DNA from: Dyadobacter psychrotolerans
Lineage (GTDB): Bacteria > Bacteroidota > Bacteroidia > Cytophagales > Spirosomataceae
DNA length: 64,000 nucleotides
NCBI RefSeq assembly: GCF_004349265.1
Contig: NZ_SMFL01000005.1
Coordinates: 248,301 to 312,300, forward strand
Direction: 5' to 3'
This document shows, piece by piece, positions 61,583 to 64,000 of this stretch. The notes beneath the pieces are model-generated. The model saw nothing but the letters and a program-made list of their open reading frames with translations, did no database searches and was not told the origin of the DNA. The position numbers and the translations under genes are program-made. Each line of letters opens with the position of its first letter. The stretch's first letter is position 1.

Positions 61583-62881
61583 CTAAACCAGATCCCATTT
61601 TTTTCGGGGTTTGCGGGAAAGTAATTTATTGGCTTCCTTATCTCCGATAAATTTTTCTTTCTCCGGATTCCAGTTTAATTCTCTTTCTAAGCGATAGGAA
61701 ATAAGCGCCAGATGCATGGGAAGCGTAAGCTCACGGGCGTAAGCAAGGTTTGATTCCGGCTGCGTTCTTGATTTTACCGCATCGACGAAGTTCTGCTGAT
61801 GTCCGGGTGACCTGGGATTTGTTTGCGGGATTTCGGCAATGTCTGTCATTGTTTGCCCATTGATTGTGATTTCTCTGCTGTCATAATCACAGACGAGTGT
61901 TCCTTTATCACCTTCAAAGTAGGCACCGATTCCTCTTTTTGCGGCTCCGGGAACATTTGGTGGTACGGTTGTCCAGAAAACTTTAAGGTTTTCAAATTCA
62001 TAATCGACATCCAGCCACTTGGGTGCGTCGCCTATGCCACCTGGTTTTTCACCACGTGCAGATACCTTTTTAAGTCCGGCTGGTTGTATCGAAGAATAAA
62101 CAACATCGGCAATGTGGCACCAGAAGTCAGCAAAAACGCCGCCGGAATAATCCAGAAAATAGCGAAAAGTACCGTGGCATTTTGCAGGAATATAGTCGGT
62201 GTAAGGAGCAGGCCCAAGCCACATATCCCAGTTTAATGTTTTGGGGATAGCCTGGACAGCCGGGTTACCGAGTTCGGGAGATTGTCCTGTTTTCCACAGA
62301 CGTACAGTGCTGACCTTACCAATTGCTCCGGATTTAATAATCTCTACAACGCGGTGAAAGTTCTCACTGGCATGTATCTGGTTTCCCATTTGAAAAATCC
62401 TGCCGTGTTTACTCAAATTTTTAAGCATCATATTGCCTTCGCTGAAATTATATGACAGCGGCTTTTCTCCATATACATCCTTCCCTGCCTGAAATGCCAG
62501 CGTGGCAATTTGCGCGTGCCAGTGGTCAGGTGTGGCAATGGTGATCGCATCTATATCTTTCCTTTCCAGTATCTGTCTGAAATCTTCATACACGTCAACT
62601 TTTAAATTCGGCTGTATTTTCTCAAGTCTTTTTCTGGTCTCGCCCAAGTGAAGCTGATCAACGTCACAGAGTGCGGCGATTTCGACCTGTGGCAGATCTG
62701 CGAACCATCGCATGTGACTGTTTCCCATCGAACCCAGCCCGATATGTGCTATTCGCAAACGGTCGCTGGGAGCTGCTTTTCCAATCAGGGATGGTAATAT
62801 TGTGAAACCTAACGCACCCAAAGCTGCTGTTTTGATAAAACTTCTCCGTTCTGTGTTTTTGTCTGTATGTTTGTAGTCCAT
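61583..62881 (-). CDS. Gfo/Idh/MocA-family oxidoreductase with Tat signal
   Basis: This 432-residue protein has a twin-arginine leader (ERRSFIKTAALGALGFTILP, residues 11-30), so it is exported folded. The NAD-binding Rossmann domain is IAHIGLGSMGNSHMRWFADL (about 45-64), then EALCDVDQLHL, ITIATPDHWHAQIATLAFQA and GEKPLSYNF with the conserved EKP lysine. The C-terminal oxidoreductase domain contains GGVFADFWCHIADVVYS, the HIAD histidine region. It is the exported kind common in Bacteroidota, which often acts on glycosides or inositol-type substrates with bound cofactor. Next to it on the same strand is a DUF1080 gene 34 bp upstream, so these are likely one operon. Confidence 0.93.
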   Translation of the reverse strand: MDYKHTDKNTERRSFIKTAALGALGFTILPSLIGKAAPSDRLRIAHIGLGSMGNSHMRWFADLPQVEIAALCDVDQLHLGETRKRLEKIQPNLKVDVYEDFRQILERKDIDAITIATPDHWHAQIATLAFQAGKDVYGEKPLSYNFSEGNMMLKNLSKHGRIFQMGNQIHASENFHRVVEIIKSGAIGKVSTVRLWKTGQSPELGNPAVQAIPKTLNWDMWLGPAPYTDYIPAKCHGTFRYFLDYSGGVFADFWCHIADVVYSSIQPAGLKKVSARGEKPGGIGDAPKWLDVDYEFENLKVFWTTVPPNVPGAAKRGIGAYFEGDKGTLVCDYDSREITINGQTMTDIAEIPQTNPRSPGHQQNFVDAVKSRTQPESNLAYARELTLPMHLALISYRLERELNWNPEKEKFIGDKEANKLLSRKPRKKWDLV

Positions 62882-62915
62882 GATCAGTTTTATTGAGCCC
62901 TGAAATTATTTATAT

Positions 62916-63605
62916 CTATTCTTTAATCCGGATGTTTTTAAACCGAACGACTGATCCATGGCCCAAAAAAGCGATATGTCCTGACTTGTTTAAAACCGCC
63001 TGTTGGAATGATCCTGGCTTCAATTTCGATGTTGCCTGGTTCAGATTTCCGTCAAGAATGGTTTCCCCGTTTAGGATCACCTGAATGTGGTCACCTTTTG
63101 CCCGGACCTCCTGCATGTTCCACTCACCAGCAGGTTTCAGAAAACCACGTTTGGCAGGAATGATCTTATACACGGAACCATGATATTGACCTGGCTCCAG
63201 ATCTTTGTAGCTTGCATGTTCGTTGTCCAGAATCTGAAGTTCCATTCCGCTATACCCCTGTTTTGGTTCAACATAGTCATGGCGCAGGCCAAGTCCGTTA
63301 TTCCCTGCCGGACTAAGCAGAAATTCAAAACGTAAAATGAAATCGGAGTACGTATTTTTTGAGTATAAATTCCCACTTGCACTTTGAAGCGGACGCATTG
63401 TGATCGTGCCGTCTTCCAGCACATATTCTTTGGTATTACCTTTCCAATGATCCATTGAGGTGCCGTCAAAAAGAATTTTGTAACCTTGTTTCTTCTCTTT
63501 TTTTGAAAGCTCAAATTGTTTAACCGGTGGCGTTTGTCCTAAAAGTTTAAAGCATAGGAGACATAAAACAGACAGTGTAATAACACCAGCTTTTATACTT
63601 TTCAT
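62916..63605 (-). CDS. DUF1080 (3-keto-disaccharide hydrolase-type) protein, exported
   Basis: This 229-residue protein starts at ATG 63605 and carries a signal peptide (KAGVITLSVLCLLCFKLLGQ). The mature part has the DUF1080 jelly-roll pattern: EKKQGYKILFDGTSMDHWKG, FILRFEFLLSPAGNNGLGLR, QGYSGMELQILDNEH, VYKIIPAKRGFLKPAGEWN and GSVVRFKNIRIKE. Some members are 3-keto-disaccharide hydrolases that act after a glycoside 3-dehydrogenase. The Gfo/Idh/MocA oxidoreductase gene follows 34 bp downstream on the same strand, which fits that pathway. A longer frame to 63650 is open but lies ahead of the signal sequence. Confidence 0.9.
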   Translation of the reverse strand: MKSIKAGVITLSVLCLLCFKLLGQTPPVKQFELSKKEKKQGYKILFDGTSMDHWKGNTKEYVLEDGTITMRPLQSASGNLYSKNTYSDFILRFEFLLSPAGNNGLGLRHDYVEPKQGYSGMELQILDNEHASYKDLEPGQYHGSVYKIIPAKRGFLKPAGEWNMQEVRAKGDHIQVILNGETILDGNLNQATSKLKPGSFQQAVLNKSGHIAFLGHGSVVRFKNIRIKE

Positions 63606-63640
63606 ATTTTGGAAATATTTACGATTGGTTTGATACGCAG

Positions 63641-63673
63641 GAAACCCCATCGTAATTATTACTTTGGGGTTTC
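63641..63673. terminator. Hairpin between the DUF1735-like and DUF1080 genes
   Basis: Stem GAAACCCC/GGGGTTTC with a 17-base loop lies just past the stop of the partial gene at 63683. It has little T-tract on either side, so termination is possible but weak. Confidence 0.45.
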
Positions 63674-63682
63674 TTTGTGGGT

Positions 63683-64000
63683 TTAGTCCTGGATGGAAAC
63701 AGGAATAAGCATCGTTGATTTTGCCGGATTTATTCCAAACAGAGATACCTGAGTCAATTTCAACGGCAGCATGTAAGCGCCTTTTGGCGCATTGTTTTTG
63801 AGCAGATAATAGGTCAGTGCCTGTTCGTTATTCAGGTTTTGTACAAGAAAGCTTGCCGGATCCAGCCTGTAAGCCTGAGAAGGAAGGATCTTATGACTTG
63901 TTTTTTTCTCAATGTTATACGCTGTCAGCACCGCCTCATCAACTTCTACCTTGTATTGCAGATCCGCTTTGTTGTTGTAATTGGTCTGCACAAATGCATA
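63683..64000 (-). CDS. DUF1735-like domain protein, partial (C-terminal part only)
   Basis: The reading frame runs off the right edge, so this is the C-terminal 105 codons only; a GTG at 63991 is internal and not the start. It has the phrase LQYKVEVDEAVLTAYNIEKK, then HKILPSQAYRLDP and KGAYMLPLKLTQVSLFGINP. The pattern resembles DUF1735/BT_3987-type surface lipoproteins that accompany SusC/SusD pairs, with their typical LP..Y.L and YMLPL blocks. So a further glycan-uptake locus may begin just beyond the window. The assignment is tentative because only this piece is visible. Confidence 0.55.
   Translation of the reverse strand, partial: YAFVQTNYNNKADLQYKVEVDEAVLTAYNIEKKTSHKILPSQAYRLDPASFLVQNLNNEQALTYYLLKNNAPKGAYMLPLKLTQVSLFGINPAKSTMLIPVSIQD

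Noticed and set aside
63641-63673. GAAACCCC/GGGGTTTC hairpin as a firm terminator
   Set aside because: There is no T-tract of useful length on either strand; kept only as a weak candidate.
1-64000. CRISPR arrays, tRNA or rRNA genes, prophage, plasmid or chromosome origin
   Set aside because: I looked for regularly spaced repeats, cloverleaf-type sequences, ribosomal sequence, phage structural genes and origin-type boxes and found none.

Overview
The window looks like a chromosomal segment from a Bacteroidota bacterium of the Cytophagales type, with a Dyadobacter- or Spirosoma-like gene content. The reasons are a SusC/SusD pair, a DUF1735-like fragment, DUF1080 and GMC/gluconate-dehydrogenase-subunit-3 proteins, the TANNTTTG type of -7 promoter element, weak Shine-Dalgarno signals and moderate G+C. 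The genus is inference. I see no tRNA, rRNA, CRISPR array, prophage or transposase gene.

Left part (1-13000). An inositol-catabolism edge (iolC, truncated by the window, and iolB) is divergent from a LacI-type regulator, with a perfect palindrome between them. A SAM methyltransferase follows. Its last 120 bp are duplicated on the far side of a small ParE/RelE-type toxin-antitoxin cassette, next to a broken secreted-protein gene. Then come a DUF3857/transglutaminase exoprotein, an unknown secreted protein and a SusC/SusD glycan-uptake operon. The region upstream of susC carries the same 13-base operator string as the iol intergenic region, which suggests one LacI-type regulon.

Middle (13000-34400). 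A ybbP-ybbA-tesA neighbourhood is followed by a small stress-protein pair (YflT-like, lmo0937-like), an esterase and an unusual 602-residue protein with a possible FMN-barrel signature and five clustered cysteines. Next are a FucP-like sugar transporter with a ROK sugar kinase, then YceI, an NAD(P)H FMN reductase, a DUF1624 membrane protein, an esterase fused to an SMP-30 propeller, a group II truncated globin, an Omp85-like barrel, a YbjJ-like MFS protein and a GMC oxidoreductase with its gluconate-dehydrogenase-subunit-3 partner.

Right part (34700-64000). A run of small minus-strand proteins (VOC, DoxX, SRPBCC, GyrI-like) is followed by an orphan MacB/FtsX permease, a porin, YjbQ, DinB and NYN/LOTUS proteins. 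A peptidase-rich stretch then holds two S9 peptidases, an M1 aminopeptidase and a CocE hydrolase. Between these lie a phytase-like protein, a PIN toxin-antitoxin pair, an AraC regulator, a siderophore-interacting protein, an MBL-fold hydrolase, an Asp/Glu racemase and a NADAR protein. The window ends with a HAD phosphatase, a Gfo/Idh/MocA oxidoreductase, a DUF1080 protein and a partial DUF1735-like protein. The GMC pair, the Gfo/Idh/MocA protein and DUF1080 could all serve 3-keto-glycoside metabolism, although they do not form one operon.

Most of the window is ordinary accessory-metabolism chromosome. The best leads are the duplicated, toxin-antitoxin-bearing scar at 3564-4633, the shared LacI operator, the 602-residue Cys-rich protein, the esterase-propeller fusion and the strong three-half-site operator at 42771-42805.
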